From Plectrocnemia conspersa (lineage: Eukaryota; Arthropoda; Insecta; Trichoptera; Polycentropodidae), in the NCBI GenBank assembly GCA_009617715.1, contig VTFK01000053.1, positions 682,001 through 746,000 on the forward strand: a stretch of 64,000 nt of DNA, written 5' to 3'. Numbering within the stretch: the first letter of the stretch is position 1; each line of letters starts with the position of its first letter. The notes under the pieces are model-generated. The model was given only the letters and a program-made list of their open reading frames with translations, searched no databases and was not told where the DNA came from. Positions 52,662 to 64,000 of this stretch are shown piece after piece. The position numbers and the translations under genes are program-made.

Positions 52662-53090
52662 GGTATGACTGATAGGTAGTTACTTACACTGTTATATATA
52701 TGAGGTTTTCATGCTATATAGGTTTCGAGCACAAAGTATCTCGTAACATATAGCATGATAACGGAGGGTTTACCCGAACAACTTGTATGACCCTTGCGTA
52801 TCGAGACTTCGAGAATGGGATAGAGAACCAGTATGGGGTAAAAAGTAACCCCAAATATAAATTTAATATTAAAGAATCAAGATCGCATCCTCTTTTGATG
52901 GCTGTTAGGGCTTGAAGGCCCGCACTTGCCGACTCGCCTATGGCTGTTGCCATCCGGCTCTTTAATACGCTGACATTTCACATTGATCTGTTTAATATCA
53001 GTTAGGAGTAGCTGTTCATATCATTTAATTATAATATTTCATGATTTTTTTTATATTAATTCTTTCTATGTAATATTCTTTTTTTGTGTA

Positions 53091-53175
53091 TTGAAATAAT
53101 ACTATGTATTGTTTTCGACTATAGTGATGCATTATGGTAACCTGTTAGGTCACGATGGTTTTAATTTAATTTAAA
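53091..53175 (+). mobile_element. LINE 3' tail, second copy of the 44.7 kb family
   Basis: Reverse complement of 44731-44806, sharing AATACTATGTATTGTTTTCG and GTAACCTGTTAGGTCACGAT. It ends in an A/T-rich (TTTAATTTAATTTAAATAAA) tail. Confidence 0.6.
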
Positions 53176-53389
53176 TAAATCAATTTCTCAATTTGAAATT
53201 ATTTTTCCCATTCCATTCATTGGACTATCTATATATATTACAATAAATATCAGATAGGCATTACTAATATTTAACAAATGGTTGAAAAAACAAAAATTTT
53301 GTGGTACAAATGTACCCCGCTTAGTCTCAAGAAATTTGAGGAAGAAAGCAAATGCCCACATCTGCCAGGAGGGCCCCATACTTGCTAGG

Positions 53390-54550
53390 AGGGTGCAAAA
53401 ACTATTATCACTTCTCAAATGTCAAATTGGCAACAGCAATTGACAATTGCTCAGTTTGGTTTGCCATTTCACCATGAATAGACTTACGCCAGAACAAAGC
53501 TAGCAAATTGTGCAAGTTTATTTTGAAAATTGTGGTTCAGCTCGCGAAACTTACCATACGCTACGTTCATTTTAGTCGACATAAATGTTCATCCGAACAA
53601 GTAATTCGAATAACCATGGATCGTTTTCGCACCACGTATACTTTAATTGATAATACGTATTCGTAGAGACGTACTACAATACGCTCCGAAAAAGTTGTTT
53701 CTGCTGTGGAGCGTAGTATTGAAGAGGACCCGAATGAGTTGATTCGCTATCGTGCACAGCAATTGGAGCTGTGTCCATCCACTTTATGATAGATTTTGCA
53801 GAAAGATCTTGGTTTACGACCTTACAAGATCCAGCTCTTGTGAGAATTACAGTCGGTTCGGTGAATGGGCCGAAAACGAGAATGCTCTTGATCCTCATTT
53901 TCACCACAAAATTTTGTTCAGCGATGAGGCTCATTTTTGGTTGAATGATTATAGCAACAAAATTGCCGCATTTGGAGTGAAGAAAATCCACAAGTCATTA
54001 TTAAGACCCCGTTACATCCACAAAAGTCACTGGTGTGCTTTATGGGCTAGTGGAATCATTGGTCCATATTTTTTTAAAATGATGCCGGCCAGAACGTTAC
54101 AGTCAATGGAGAGCGCTATAGATCCATGATTATTGACTTTTTCGTTCTCCAATTGAATGGCATTAATGTGGAAGAGCTTAGGTTTCAACAAGACGGGCTA
54201 ACATGCCACACAGTGCGCACCACAATAATTTATTGAAGGAAACATTCGACGAGCGCATAATTTCGCGTAATCGACCTGTGACAAGGCCTCCAAGGTCGTG
54301 TGATTTAACATCTTTGGATTATTTTCTGTGGGGATATGATAGACGACTTGGAAGCCAAAATTCGCTCCGATAAGCTCGTTGCCGATGATAGTCCCAGCTG
54401 CTCTAAAAAGTGGTCGAAAATTGAACTTCCAGATTATGCTTGTCTGGAAGCTAATGGTATAAAATTATCTTTCCAATAAAGCCAATACCATGGCCATTAC
54501 CACGATTTTTATGTTTTAATTAATACCTCTTAAAAATAACACCCTTTTAT
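53390..54550 (+). mobile_element. Mariner-type element with decayed full-length transposase
   Basis: From MNRLTPEQS at 53474 the order is complete: HTH region (VQVYFENCGSARETYHTLR), DRFRTTYTLIDNTYS, SIEEDPNELIRYRAQQLELC, ILQKDLGLRPYKIQLL, FGEWAENENALDPHFHHKI, LFSDEAHFWLNDYSNK (catalytic D), WCALWASGIIGPYFFK, then ELRFQQDGLTCHT (second catalytic D) and RPPRSCDLTSLDYFLWGY. Several stops and frameshifts kill it. The ends (GGGTGCAAAAACT on the left, reversed GGGTGTTATTTTTAAGAGG on the right) are approximate. Confidence 0.85.
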
Positions 54551-54693
54551 ATAACCCTTTTTTTAGCTCTTTCAGAAAAAAAATAAACAGATTATAGAGA
54601 AAGGTGCAAGAACAAATTAGCCATCTTTTGAAAACAAAACATCGACTTACATTTAATAATAATGAAAAAGAAACCAATTAAAACTAAACTTAA

Positions 54694-54967
54694 CACATTG
54701 ACTGCCATGGAATTTTTCACGATTCCAGTTTAAAGAGCCAATTTGATTTAATCATGTTATATTATTAAAAACTTTAATAATATAATTTCCTTGTATAAAC
54801 TTTGTATAATTGTATTTTCTCTATATTTAAGCCAAACCAGATTTTTTATTTTCTTTTCTGAGGCCATCTATTCATATTTACACTGTTATGCTACGAGTTT
54901 CCTTGTAGCTGTGCAAATATGCCAAGTAATGAAGGGACGAGATAACTCGTAGTAGGCAGTCAATTTG
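54694..54967. mobile_element. piggyBac-type MITE, 274 bp, TTAA target duplication
   Basis: TTAA lies at 54690-54693 and 54968-54971. The ends read CACATTGACTGCC and, reversed, CAAATTGACTGCC, a 13-bp match with one mismatch. TTAA duplication is diagnostic of piggyBac elements. Non-coding. Confidence 0.85.
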
Positions 54968-54971
54968 TTAA

Positions 54972-55940
54972 TAGACTTAATAAACAACAAAACGACCCTT
55001 TTAACTGAAAGCTGTAGAAAGGCTGCTCTACATTAAAGATAAGCTAATGGAATTGAGACTAAATTAAAATATGATTGGTCCAGTGCTTTTAGCCTGCGAC
55101 TCGATAAACAATAAAAAAAACAAGAGATTGAAATTCAGGTCAGATCAGTTCGGAAAATACTTGCAACTGGCCGGGCAGCTCCAAAGATTCCATTGACCCG
55201 AGAAACAGCAGATATCGAATATACTAAGCCAGCTATTTCAGAGTGTTTGACCAATGGTTTTTGAGGAAACGAAAGATTCACACTGGCAATGATGCATTGC
55301 ATTATAAAGCATATCGCCGAGATTTTATGGGATTATTTTTACTCTGTCTAGACGTATCATCGTCAGCTCTTGATCACAACGGAAGCAATCCGACCTCATG
55401 ATCCAACTAGTTCTCCGTTCTAGCCATAAATTATATCATTTGTCGTCCACTTATTTTTCGGAAGATAAGCAACTTTTTCTCGAGTAACGTTAGTATGTGA
55501 ACCATTGTAATCGTCGCAGGGAGCAAATATGGATTCTCTGACTCTGGCGGCAATTGAGAACTCGGAATATTTATTATCTGCTTTGAAACTTAATATTATA
55601 TATATATATATTTAATCGTTAACAAGATGCTTGCCAAATTCTTATATATAAAATAAAATTAAATAAATTGTTGAAAACGTCTGCTCCTATTTACCACAAA
55701 GTATTTAAAATGTTAAAATACTCACTTTTCTGTTTCTCTTTGGGTTGCCTGTACATGTACCTCTTCAACAGATACTACAACCTGTTTAGCTTGGTATACA
55801 GCAAAACTAACAGCAAATACAATTCCGATAAAAAACCCAATACCATATTGATACATGATGGTAATCCGTCAAAATAGATGCTTATATATATATAATCTAA
55901 GGGGGTTACCATAAGAAAAAATGTTTGCACTGCAGATGTT
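54972..55940. other. Intergenic DNA; nothing assigned
   Basis: A somewhat GC-richer stretch at 55100-55560 has no open frame or family match I could recognise. A (TA)n run lies at 55596-55612. Confidence 0.4.
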
Positions 55941-55947
55941 TTATAAT

Positions 55948-57127
55948 CAGGGCTGTGGAGTCGGAGTCGATGTCACTAAGACGTGGCATTTTAGGCGGGA
56001 TAAGATTCGTAAAAAAATCAACCGACTTTTTTTAAATATGTCGCAAATAAAAAAGAAAGGTAGGATTTTCAAAAATAATTACAAATTTTGCATAAGTCAA
56101 AGCAGTCTCTTTTTTACAATTTGAAAATCATTGGGATTATTTTTATTGCAGTTGTGTAGCTAGAGTTTGTATCGCCCCTAAATCACATCAACAACCATAC
56201 TAAAGCGGCTTCCATAAATTATATCACAGGTTTAGAGATAGTAATTGTAATAGCGTGAAACAAGCACGAGTTTGGATCAATGACATCTTGTGACATAGGC
56301 GATAAAAAATTAACGAAAAACATGTGACGATAATTTATAAAAGCCGCCTAATGAAAAAAATAAAATAAATTAAAAACATAATCGGCTTCCATAAATGATG
56401 TCACAGAGGGATTAGGGGGGGGGTAGTAGGGGTCTTCTAAGAATGTGTTTTCAAGCATTAAAATTTGACTATAATGAAGCCTAAAGTATTTTATTAAAAA
56501 AAATAATAAAACAGAAATATAATGTACAATTCACTAAACTCCAATGTGTTAGCTTGTGATTTATTTACAATATATGCTTATGAATATTGAGTATATATTC
56601 AATAAATATTATACAGAACTTATGGAAGAAATTATTCAGCAATATCGCTTCCATACAAATACATGCATATTTTATACTACCTATGATATTGTTATCTTTG
56701 TAAATCAATATAATTTTGCTTCTGTGACATGATGTACATAAGGAGGGGGGATTTGGCTGTGACACCTTATGACATAGGAGAGAAGGGAGGTTAAAACATT
56801 TATGAAAAACGTTTTAAAAGACAAAACAACGCAGACCAAAAACCCTCCTCTAAAAAAGTGCCGCCCGAACAGCCCCCCCCCCCATTCCCTAGTTATTTAG
56901 TATTTATTTTGGCATTGCATATACACTGAGCAAAATAAACATAAAAAAATAAAAATACTTTAATAATATAATTTATTTCTTAATGTTCGAAGGTTTTACG
57001 ATAGTGTTTTATTTCTATAATATTTTAACCTGATAAAAAGCTTGGTTTTATTAAAATTGTGAAAGTCAGAGTCGTAACTTTAAAAAAAGTCGGACTCGGT
57101 AATTTGTTGAATCCCTTCACAGCCCTG
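55948..57127. mobile_element. Composite non-autonomous element, 1.18 kb, CAGGGCTGTG termini
   Basis: The left end CAGGGCTGTGGAGTCGGAGT and the right end, reversed, CAGGGCTGTGAAGGGATTCA both begin CAGGGCTGTG. TCGGAGTCG-type words follow on each side. The flanks TTTATAAT and ATTATATT agree at 6 of 8 positions. Inside, CTTCCATAAAT.AT.TCACAG occurs at 56209 and 56386, with GTGACAT/GACATAGG words and G-runs (56416-56424), as in a widespread insect repeat. So it is an element carrying other repeats. Confidence 0.65.
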
Positions 57128-57150
57128 ATTATATTAATGCAAACTAAACT

Positions 57151-57280
57151 GCGTGGGAAGCGTGGGAAGTGTGGCTAGCGTGAGAAGCGTGGGAAGCGGT
57201 AACCAGAAAACTGAGCACATGACAAATAAACACACATACTATTGAACACATGACAAATAAACACACCGACAATTGAACAC
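57151..57280. repeat. Two short tandem arrays
   Basis: 57151-57200 repeats a ten-base GCGTGGGAAG-like unit about five times. 57213-57274 holds two 31-bp units that contain CACATGACAAATAAACACAC, and a partial third follows. They lie just outside the composite element. Confidence 0.7.
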
Positions 57281-57420
57281 AAATCGGCAAAAAGTTTGTA
57301 ATGATATGAATAAAATAAATTATAAAGCATTCATTTGGATAATTTTACCATCATGAGGTTCTCTAATCTTTCATAATTTAAGTTTGTTTTATTATATCAT
57401 GATCAATTAATAAATTTAGA

Positions 57421-57690
57421 TTAGGGGCGCGATTTAACAGGAAATAATTTTAAGAGATGCGTGCATTTAAATAAATACTTTGTTCCATAAAACGAATTGT
57501 TTGTGCATTTATGTAAGGTATTTTTTTGGATTTTTTCTTCGGAAAAGTTTTGTTGCAAAGAGTTATTCATAATGTGTTCATTGTTCTGATCAATGCTCGC
57601 TCGCAACCGCTTGCTCGCACCTAATCTGTCAACAGTATTGTACAAGCAATTCGTTTTATGGAACAATTATTTTATATATTGCTCATTTAA
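57421..57690 (+). repeat. Palindromic MITE family F, copy 2
   Basis: Inverted arms read GTTCCATAAAACGAATTGTT at 57482 and the reversed GTTCCATAAAACGAATTGCT near 57665. It is homologous to 22131-22394 along its length, in opposite orientation. Confidence 0.72.
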
Positions 57691-58227
57691 ATGTTCTCGT
57701 ATATTCGCCATATATATGCGGTCATAACGCCCTTAAATTGACAATAACAAATTATTGATAAAATTATAATTTATATAAATAATGAGAACAATCCAAGCAA
57801 AAAAATTATAAGAAAAAGGTAATTTGGCAAAAATTATAAGAAAAAAGTAATTAAAGAAACGGGGCACAAGCCCGCTACGCGCGTGCGAACGGGCCGAGGG
57901 TTGTCAGGGATTAAAATATGAATTACACAGAAATATGTACATAGGAACATTGACGTGTGATATATACTTTATCGAATGGGTGGTTGTCAATTCGACAAAT
58001 TGGCCGCTGCAGAAGAATGGGCTATAGTTTTTGTGTGGTATCTTTGAGGTCTTGTGCATTGGGGTATTTTTATTTTTCCGTATGGTGACTCGAAACCTAT
58101 TTTTGTTTAATATGTAGTTGATTTTGTATATTTCTTTGTCATTATCTTTCTGTTTTAGTTCTATAAAAAAATATAGTAGTGAAGTTCTGTTTTTGAATCT
58201 CATATTTAATATCTTTTTTATTTTATG

Positions 58228-58547
58228 CTCGTGAGTCCGTAACGTCTCAGACTGATAACTCTGAGGTTGTGGGTTCGAACCCCTGGCACCGGTACTCGAA
58301 TTGTTATTAAAATAATGCGCTATTATTAAAAAAACGGCCCCAGCTGCAGTGACATCTATCGGTTATAAATTATATTACACATAATAATTTATAATTATTA
58401 ATATAGATGTCACCGATTCCCAGACTTTCAATCTAGTGGTTAATACTTAATTGTAGGTATTCATTATATCTGATTGACTTACCCAGTTGGTAAAGATTTA
58501 CCCCGTTGTAACGCATTGGGCTTATGCTTGTCAAGTTACAACGGAAG
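58228..58547 (+). mobile_element. tRNA-derived SINE, family 1, copy 1
   Basis: CGTGAGTCCGTAACGTCTCA and TGTGGGTTCGAACCCCTGG (B box) head the unit. The body AGCTGCAGTGACATC..TATC and the 3' part GTTGTAACGCATTGGGCTTA follow. Whole-length homology to 50591-50912. It abuts a LINE gag fragment, a nested insertion. Confidence 0.8.
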
Positions 58548-58548
58548 A

Positions 58549-58812
58549 CTAAGTAAAAGTAAATATCTGTTGTGATATACCCCGTAGTACTACTTTAAAC
58601 GTTTTATCTGTTTTCTGTTGATATGATTGAACTTCAGTGTTTTGTTTTATATTATAAATAGTTCCCTCTTTTGTTTGAATTTTAATTTGAGAGTTGCCAA
58701 TGATTTCTATTTCATATTTATTTTTTGCATGAGTTTCTAATAATTTATTCAACGGAATTATGTTTTTTACGCCATGTACAAATATCAGCGGTGGTTTAAT
58801 TTTTGTTATCAA
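58549..58812 (-). mobile_element. Jockey-like LINE ORF1 (gag) fragment
   Basis: The minus-strand translation holds KPPLIFVHGVKNIIPLNKLL, IIGNSQIKIQTKEGTIYNI, and DKTFKVVLRGIS. These match the conserved region preceding the zinc knuckles in Jockey-type gag proteins (KPPPI.V.GV... YKVVLRGL). It is an isolated piece with a stop soon after. Confidence 0.75.
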
Positions 58813-58819
58813 CTAATAT

Positions 58820-60580
58820 GGTAATTATTTTACTTCTTCAGTCATTGCATCTAACCAGTAGTAGTCTAATTGTGGATTTTTTCTTCTTTAGATTTTCCAT
58901 TATATTTGCTTTTCTTGATGCTGTTTTCCATTCTTCTTGGAAGCTCAATTTCTGGATTATATAATACATATTTAAATTACATTAGAGATATTTTTTTTAA
59001 TCTTTCAGCTTTTATTACTGCAGTCCCTCCGCTACAAATTCTTATGGGCCTCCACTGCTTGTGATGTTGATTAAATTGGGAGTTTTTGGAATGATTCTTT
59101 ACTTTCATTTGCTGATTTTTTTATTCTTATTATTATTGACGTAATTCGACGATTCAATGAACATGTGAGCACTAATTTCACACATGTGAGACCAGGACTG
59201 AGAAGGGTACGAGCCGTTGTAATAATAAATAACTGGGGCCCGGATCAATTTTTATAAAGTAATAAAATTGCGAAAGTTTTATTCGAAATTCGGGCGATCG
59301 ATCGACATATTTTTTAATTTTTATATGAATAAAACAAATATTAAGACAATGGCAGAGGTACAAATTGTTTTATTGCAGTCTGAGTTTTCTAGTATCGGAT
59401 CTCCGTTTCTTTATCTATTAGTTTATGACTTTACAATTCTTCATGGGTAACAGTGAAAAAAATATGAAATGATTTTAATTTTCGTTTATACAAGAAAATG
59501 CATAATTGTGCGATCACGTCTTTAAATATTATATTTTAGATGTCATTTAAATGTTTGGGGTGGGGGGCAGAAATAATAAGCACTGGGGTTCGATTTTTCT
59601 CTCGGCGGCCCTGTGTTACGCAAAATTAGTTTTTACGATTTAAAACTATTTTATTACAATTTGTCGTTAAAACAATTAAATGACACAACTGAGCTCAACT
59701 AATGTTAAAATACGACTGGTTTTATAGCAGTAAAAAAACAAAAGTAGAATGGTAATGTTTTTTATTTGACATTTTCAATACTCGTATATGAATCGTATGT
59801 ATGTATGTAACAGTACGAAAAAATCTATTGTTCACTTGATGTTCAAAATTCAGATGATGATAAAAGTTAGACATAATTACACATGTTTATAATATTTTAT
59901 ACTTATAAATTCTGTTCATATTCAATTTGCGTAAGGCAAAATAGGAACTCTATTGACATAACAATGAAGGCATGATTCATTCTCGTTTTTTAGCACTGTG
60001 AGCATGGGTGTACTCTTAAGTCATGTGTATGTACATAGATACAATCGAAACAAAATTTAGTATAAAAATGGGTCATATATGTTGATCTTTTGAGTTAGTT
60101 TAAAACTTATGTTAAATATACATATCATTTGCTAGTTTTTAAAGTAAGCCTTGAATTCTCACCCATGCCAATGAAGTGAAATAAACACATTTTAAATGAA
60201 AACTACTATTTTGCAAGCTTAAAATTCATACAAATGAAACAGTTCTAATACAGAAATTAGTCAAACTCTAACGGCTTCTAAGTTATTCACTAACAATTTT
60301 CGTTAATTTTTTTAATTATGAAATATATTTTTGTCAATCAATAATTAAACATATTTGAAACGTTTATACGTAACATAAGAAACTATTGCTTGCAGACCAG
60401 TTTGACAGTTTTTATTGCTCGTTTCGGTAAATTAATGACTCTTCAATATAAATTAGATATCACTTTAGTAGTTTTAATTTAAACATTATAACTACTAACA
60501 AATTTACATAGTATATACATTATGCTAATTATGATATGATTATATCGATATACGGTAGTATTAAGAGTGACTTTGTGTTC
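58820..60580. other. Intergenic DNA including the Neuralized 3' UTR
   Basis: No gene is recognised. The part nearest 60584 must include the 3' UTR of Neuralized. Confidence 0.45.
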
Positions 60581-60583
60581 AAA

Positions 60584-63500
60584 TCATGATTTATATGTCC
60601 TAATAACATCTCTGATCGGAGCTCTGCACATTGGACACTGTCCGCCGCCTTTGCCTCTCCACTGCTGAACTGCACACCGATAACACATGCACATGTGTCC
60701 GCACATATACAACACACTATCGATTTGTTGTTCGTAGCAAATAGTACACTCTCCGACAATGTTAACTGTGGAATTCGTCGGCGGCGCTTGGAGTTGCATG
60801 CCGGAAACTCCCGGCTGCGTGACACTACTAGGCAACGACTGATTTACGATAATGTTCGAACACGTAACACTAGTCAAGTTAGGATGATCAGGTACGTTTG
60901 TGTCTAGTATTTGGTGTAGCACGTTCCCGGACGGAACTCTCGGAACCGCTTGATGTGACGGTGCCATCATCATTGAATGTACCGCCGCATTTCTGTGGTT
61001 TACCACCGAAGGAGGAGAAAGCGGCGCGTTCAACGGAAGCGATGTGGTCGATGACGACGAAGATGATGATATACCTTGAATCGGCTGAAATTAAAATAAA
61101 AATATTTATAAAAATTATATTAAAAGGATGTGGTTTGTACATATAGGTGAGGCATAAATAAATTTGAAGACCTTATTTGAAGAACAACCATGGTCACAAA
61201 AATCATTATTCATAGGAGAGAGTAAAAACTAACATTATTCTTTGATCACAAGGAAATACTTCATTTAATACGTTTTAAATATAAGCATTAAATATTCAAA
61301 CATAATTTATATTAGAAATAAAATAATCATCTTTTTACATTGGCATGCATATATTCAAAATATATGCTAACTTTTTAGATAATACCGCAACATTAATAAT
61401 AGTTTAACCTAAAAACATATTTCAAACTTTACGGTTTCACACGAATTTCACTGATCAATTCCAATATTTTTTGGGGGAATATTCTTACCCACATGATTAA
61501 TATGAGAATTTCCTTTCACCCTTGCTATTTTAATTAACTCTTGTTTACTTTTAGTAAAAAATGTTTTTTTGATTTATAAGTTATATTAATCGAAGAGCTT
61601 CCCATTATAAAATGTAAGGTGTTAAAAAATAACAACCAAATCACTCAAATGATGATCTGCAACTAAAGTATTTTTTAAATTTAAAATTCAATCTGGTTAG
61701 CGATTATTCGTATAAGTTGTACATTTTGTATTCCTTTTTTGAGTAACGTAATAAATTAGTATCTCCTCGACATCTAAGAAAACAAATTTTGTTTATGTAA
61801 CAAAAACATAAAATGCACGCACAGACTAGAAAATATCTGTTCTGTGTATGCACATGATGCATTTGCTCTTGTGTTTTTGCGGCGTTTTTGTAATATGAGC
61901 TGCTCAATCCTCCTGTGTAAAAAAAGGGATGCTAAGGATTGACAGTTTCTAGAATTATACATACATTATCATCACATTTTATATTCTTCTTAATTCCACA
62001 CTTGTGTCTGTCACTAACTCGCATTTAACAAAAAGAAAGAATATAAAACTTTTTTATACGAAATATAAAAAAAAAATTATTGATTATTTTACCCTTTTTA
62101 CATTTTAAGGAAGAAGATATACATCAATTATCATTCAAAGTTTTAAATTTATATATGCATTGTTCAGTTAGTTTAATGTAAAGAACCACTAATGCTTAGG
62201 ACATTGGTAGTTCTTCAAAAAAATTTTTGGACATTGGTTGTTTTTGCAAAAGTGATGATATTTTTGCCTTGTTTTTTGTGATAATTGTGGTTTTGCGCTT
62301 TTTTTTGTAACACAGCTTGTAGAGAATGCCCAACACTGTCCATTTCGAAAATAAAACAAATTGGACATTGGCACTTTTTCATATAAGGTCTTCAATTTTT
62401 TATGGTAATGTCACAGTGCCTCCAAAGCACTAATTTGTGATGAAAATAATTCAACTATATACATGCCTCACTCTTTAAATATAGGTAAAGATATAAACAT
62501 ACCTGTACATGAGAAGCTCTTGTAGCTGCAATCAAATGGTTGGTCGCATTATGTGGAGGCGGAAGCGCCACAACTAGCACCGCTGGTGGAGGTTTCGAGA
62601 GCACTTGAACGCTTTTAGTGCTTCCGTACACGTCCAAGAAAGCCCACAGTCTCAAAGAATAATCGACATGCATCACCATTATCGGCGCGCCACCGTTTCT
62701 CGATACTTTTACTTCTCCGACGCCAGACACGCTGAGTATCAGTTCTTCGCCCACTCGAGGAGTTCCGGCAACGTCTTTACTGACCACCCAATATTCAGGC
62801 CTATCTAATAAATTATCAGAATCGTCTGGCAAATCGTTTGCAGTCAACTTGGCCGGATCGCAGGAAGTCAAGCCGAGAGCCAAGGCGCCGGTGTAAAATT
62901 GTTCAGTTTCTAAAATTTTAATCATTAACCTTTCACCCGGAGCCAGGGGTCGAGCCGTGAAAATGTACCCGTGACAATATTCAGTCTGTATTCTGGTCGC
63001 CATGCCCGAATCGGCGTCGACTCTTATGTGTTTTCCACACGTGTTGTGTAGCAAGGCAGGGTTCCAACTGTCCGCGATTGTCGTGTTTCTCATAGCCGGC
63101 ACCAGATTTCGCTCAATTTCATCTTCCACGGTCACGTTTTGCAAAGGCCTGGGCGCGATTTCCTGCGGTTCTCTCCTCGCGTTGTTAAGCTGACTCCGCG
63201 AATCGACAAATTGTATTCCTGTGCAGTTTCCGTATATGTCTAATAGAGCCCACAGTGGATTTTTGGTATCTACTCCCGAGAAAAATATGCCTTTGTCGTC
63301 GCCGTCGACGCTAAAGTGTACGTCTCCGGACGAAGTGACATAATATTGTAAAATAGATCCAGCGTCGCAGAGCCTCTCGGCTAGAGCTTTCGCCCAATGG
63401 CCGGGCTTATTAGTTAAATCGGGACAAGCGTACTTTGGTAAAACTCCGAGCATGGTCAACGGGTCGTGACTCGTGAAGCCGAATCGGAGGACTCCGCTCC

Positions 63501-63794
63501 AGTTTGTGGACATCTCAGTAAAACGGATGCATATCTATAAAGATAAAAACGCTGTTATTCATACAATCTAGGAGTGTTAAAGTAAAACGAAATAATGAAA
63601 TCACACCTTTTCGTTTACTGCTACTGGTCGAGAGCTGAAGACGACACCTTTACAGAAACTTTCGACGCGTCGTGCATGAGCCCCATCGCGAGATATTCGT
63701 ATGTTGTCACCGTGACACGAGTGAAAACCCAACGGTGGTAAACCGACGCCTCCAGTAAGTCCACCGGCACTGCCTCCCACACAAGTGCTGCGAC
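60584..63794 (-). CDS. neur: Neuralized E3 ubiquitin ligase, partial (last 3 coding exons, about 572 aa; 5' end outside window)
   Basis: Neuralized ubiquitinates Delta/Serrate at the plasma membrane and promotes their endocytosis in Notch signalling. Coding exons in transcript order are 63794-63607, 63534-62503 and 61084-60584, with agreeing phases. The first exon here needs one base from an exon beyond the window. NHR1 starts at LPPLGFHSCHGDNIRISRDG and continues through ESFCKGVVFSSRPV and WSGVLRFGFTSHDPLTML. NHR2 runs from LLHNTCGKHIRVDADSGMAT through FYTGALALGLTSCDP to LWAFLDVYGSTKSVQVL. After a Ser/Pro-rich linker comes a C-terminal C3HC4 RING (CTICYEQQIDSVLYMCGHMC, then CYRC and CPMC) ending in IRDVIRTYKS. 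The architecture NHR-NHR-RING separates Neuralized from NHR-only relatives. The missing N-terminus normally holds the membrane-binding region. Confidence 0.95.
61085..62502 (-). other. Last Neuralized intron; no coding sequence seen
   Basis: AT-rich intron between the NHR and RING exons. At 62200-62370 the word GGACATTGG occurs three times in about 170 bp. I see no recognisable transposon or RNA gene. Confidence 0.6.
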
Positions 63795-64000
63795 CTAGAA
63801 TAAATATGAATACGTTAATAATAATAATAATAACAAACACCATTTTTAGATAAATGACTGATATCTGTGTAATTAAATTTAAAACGGCGAAATGAGAGAT
63901 TAGCCATTGGCGGTATTTAAATTTGAGATGTAACATATTCTCATAGTTATTGTTGCGAGTTTTTACAAGCAAATATATTTTGCAATCAACCTTTTATGAA
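63795..64000 (-). other. Neuralized intron running off the window
   Basis: The acceptor TATTCTAG ends at 63795. The upstream sequence is AT-rich, with an AAT trinucleotide run near 63820. The preceding coding exon lies beyond the window. Confidence 0.6.

Noticed and set aside
58235..58300. tRNA gene candidate around TGGGTTCGAACCCC
   Set aside because: B box is good, but the cloverleaf arms do not pair and the unit recurs with a SINE body at 50591-50912.

Overview
This is eukaryotic DNA, almost certainly from an insect or a close arthropod relative. It is AT-rich, its genes are split by GT-AG introns, and transposon debris fills the spaces. The proteins match animal families best known from insects (Neuralized, Chip/LDB, NF45), but I cannot fix the order from sequence alone. 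I found no bacterial, viral, CRISPR or operon structure.

Six protein-coding genes can be assembled exon by exon with consistent reading phase. They are NF45/ILF2 (+, 14510-19316, 7 coding exons, 402 aa), Chip/LDB (-, 27906-34918, 8 coding exons, about 507 aa), an MFSD6-like transporter (+, 38881-43281, 10 coding exons, 624 aa), UTP11 (+, 46117-47007, 3 exons, 251 aa), RPB8/RPABC3 (-, 47554-48153, 3 exons, 150 aa) and Neuralized (-, 60584-63794, last 3 coding exons; the 5' part lies beyond the window). UTP11 and RPB8 are tail to tail, 546 bp apart. The products work in separate processes: RNA binding, LIM-homeodomain transcription complexes, membrane transport, ribosome biogenesis, RNA polymerase core, and Notch-ligand ubiquitination. 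I see no functional cluster.

The rest is a dense transposon landscape. Two hAT elements with perfect 8-bp target duplications keep transposase pieces: a BED finger at 16695-17748 and the C-terminal dimerisation motif at 52031-52661. A third element of hAT type (45197-45713) sits inside a Jockey-like reverse transcriptase relic. Two longer hAT transposase relics lie at 20430-21900 and 22724-24330. There are two decayed mariner-type transposases (36130-36870 -, 53390-54550 +), Jockey-type LINE pieces (gag, RT, C-termini), two tRNA-derived SINE families, and MITEs with hAT, piggyBac, Tigger, mariner and MULE-like signatures. Several two- or three-copy dispersed repeats have no obvious class.

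Region by region: 1-14.3 kb is gene-free with repeats and LINE fragments. 14.3-19.4 kb is NF45. 19.6-24.6 kb is a transposon cluster. 24.6-27.9 kb is AT-rich and probably includes the Chip 3' UTR. 27.9-35.3 kb is Chip with two CpG-rich islands. 35.3-38.1 kb is intergenic with a mariner relic. 38.2-43.3 kb is the transporter. 44.7-45.7 kb is a nested LINE and hAT-type element. 46.0-48.2 kb is UTP11 and RPB8. 48.2-60.5 kb is a long repeat-rich gap, and 60.5-63.8 kb is Neuralized.

The points most worth checking are the intact-looking hAT pair that shares target bases, the GC-rich element with a 9-bp target duplication, the uncharacterised paired repeats, and the Chip N-terminal exon, whose reading frame seems disturbed at homopolymer runs.
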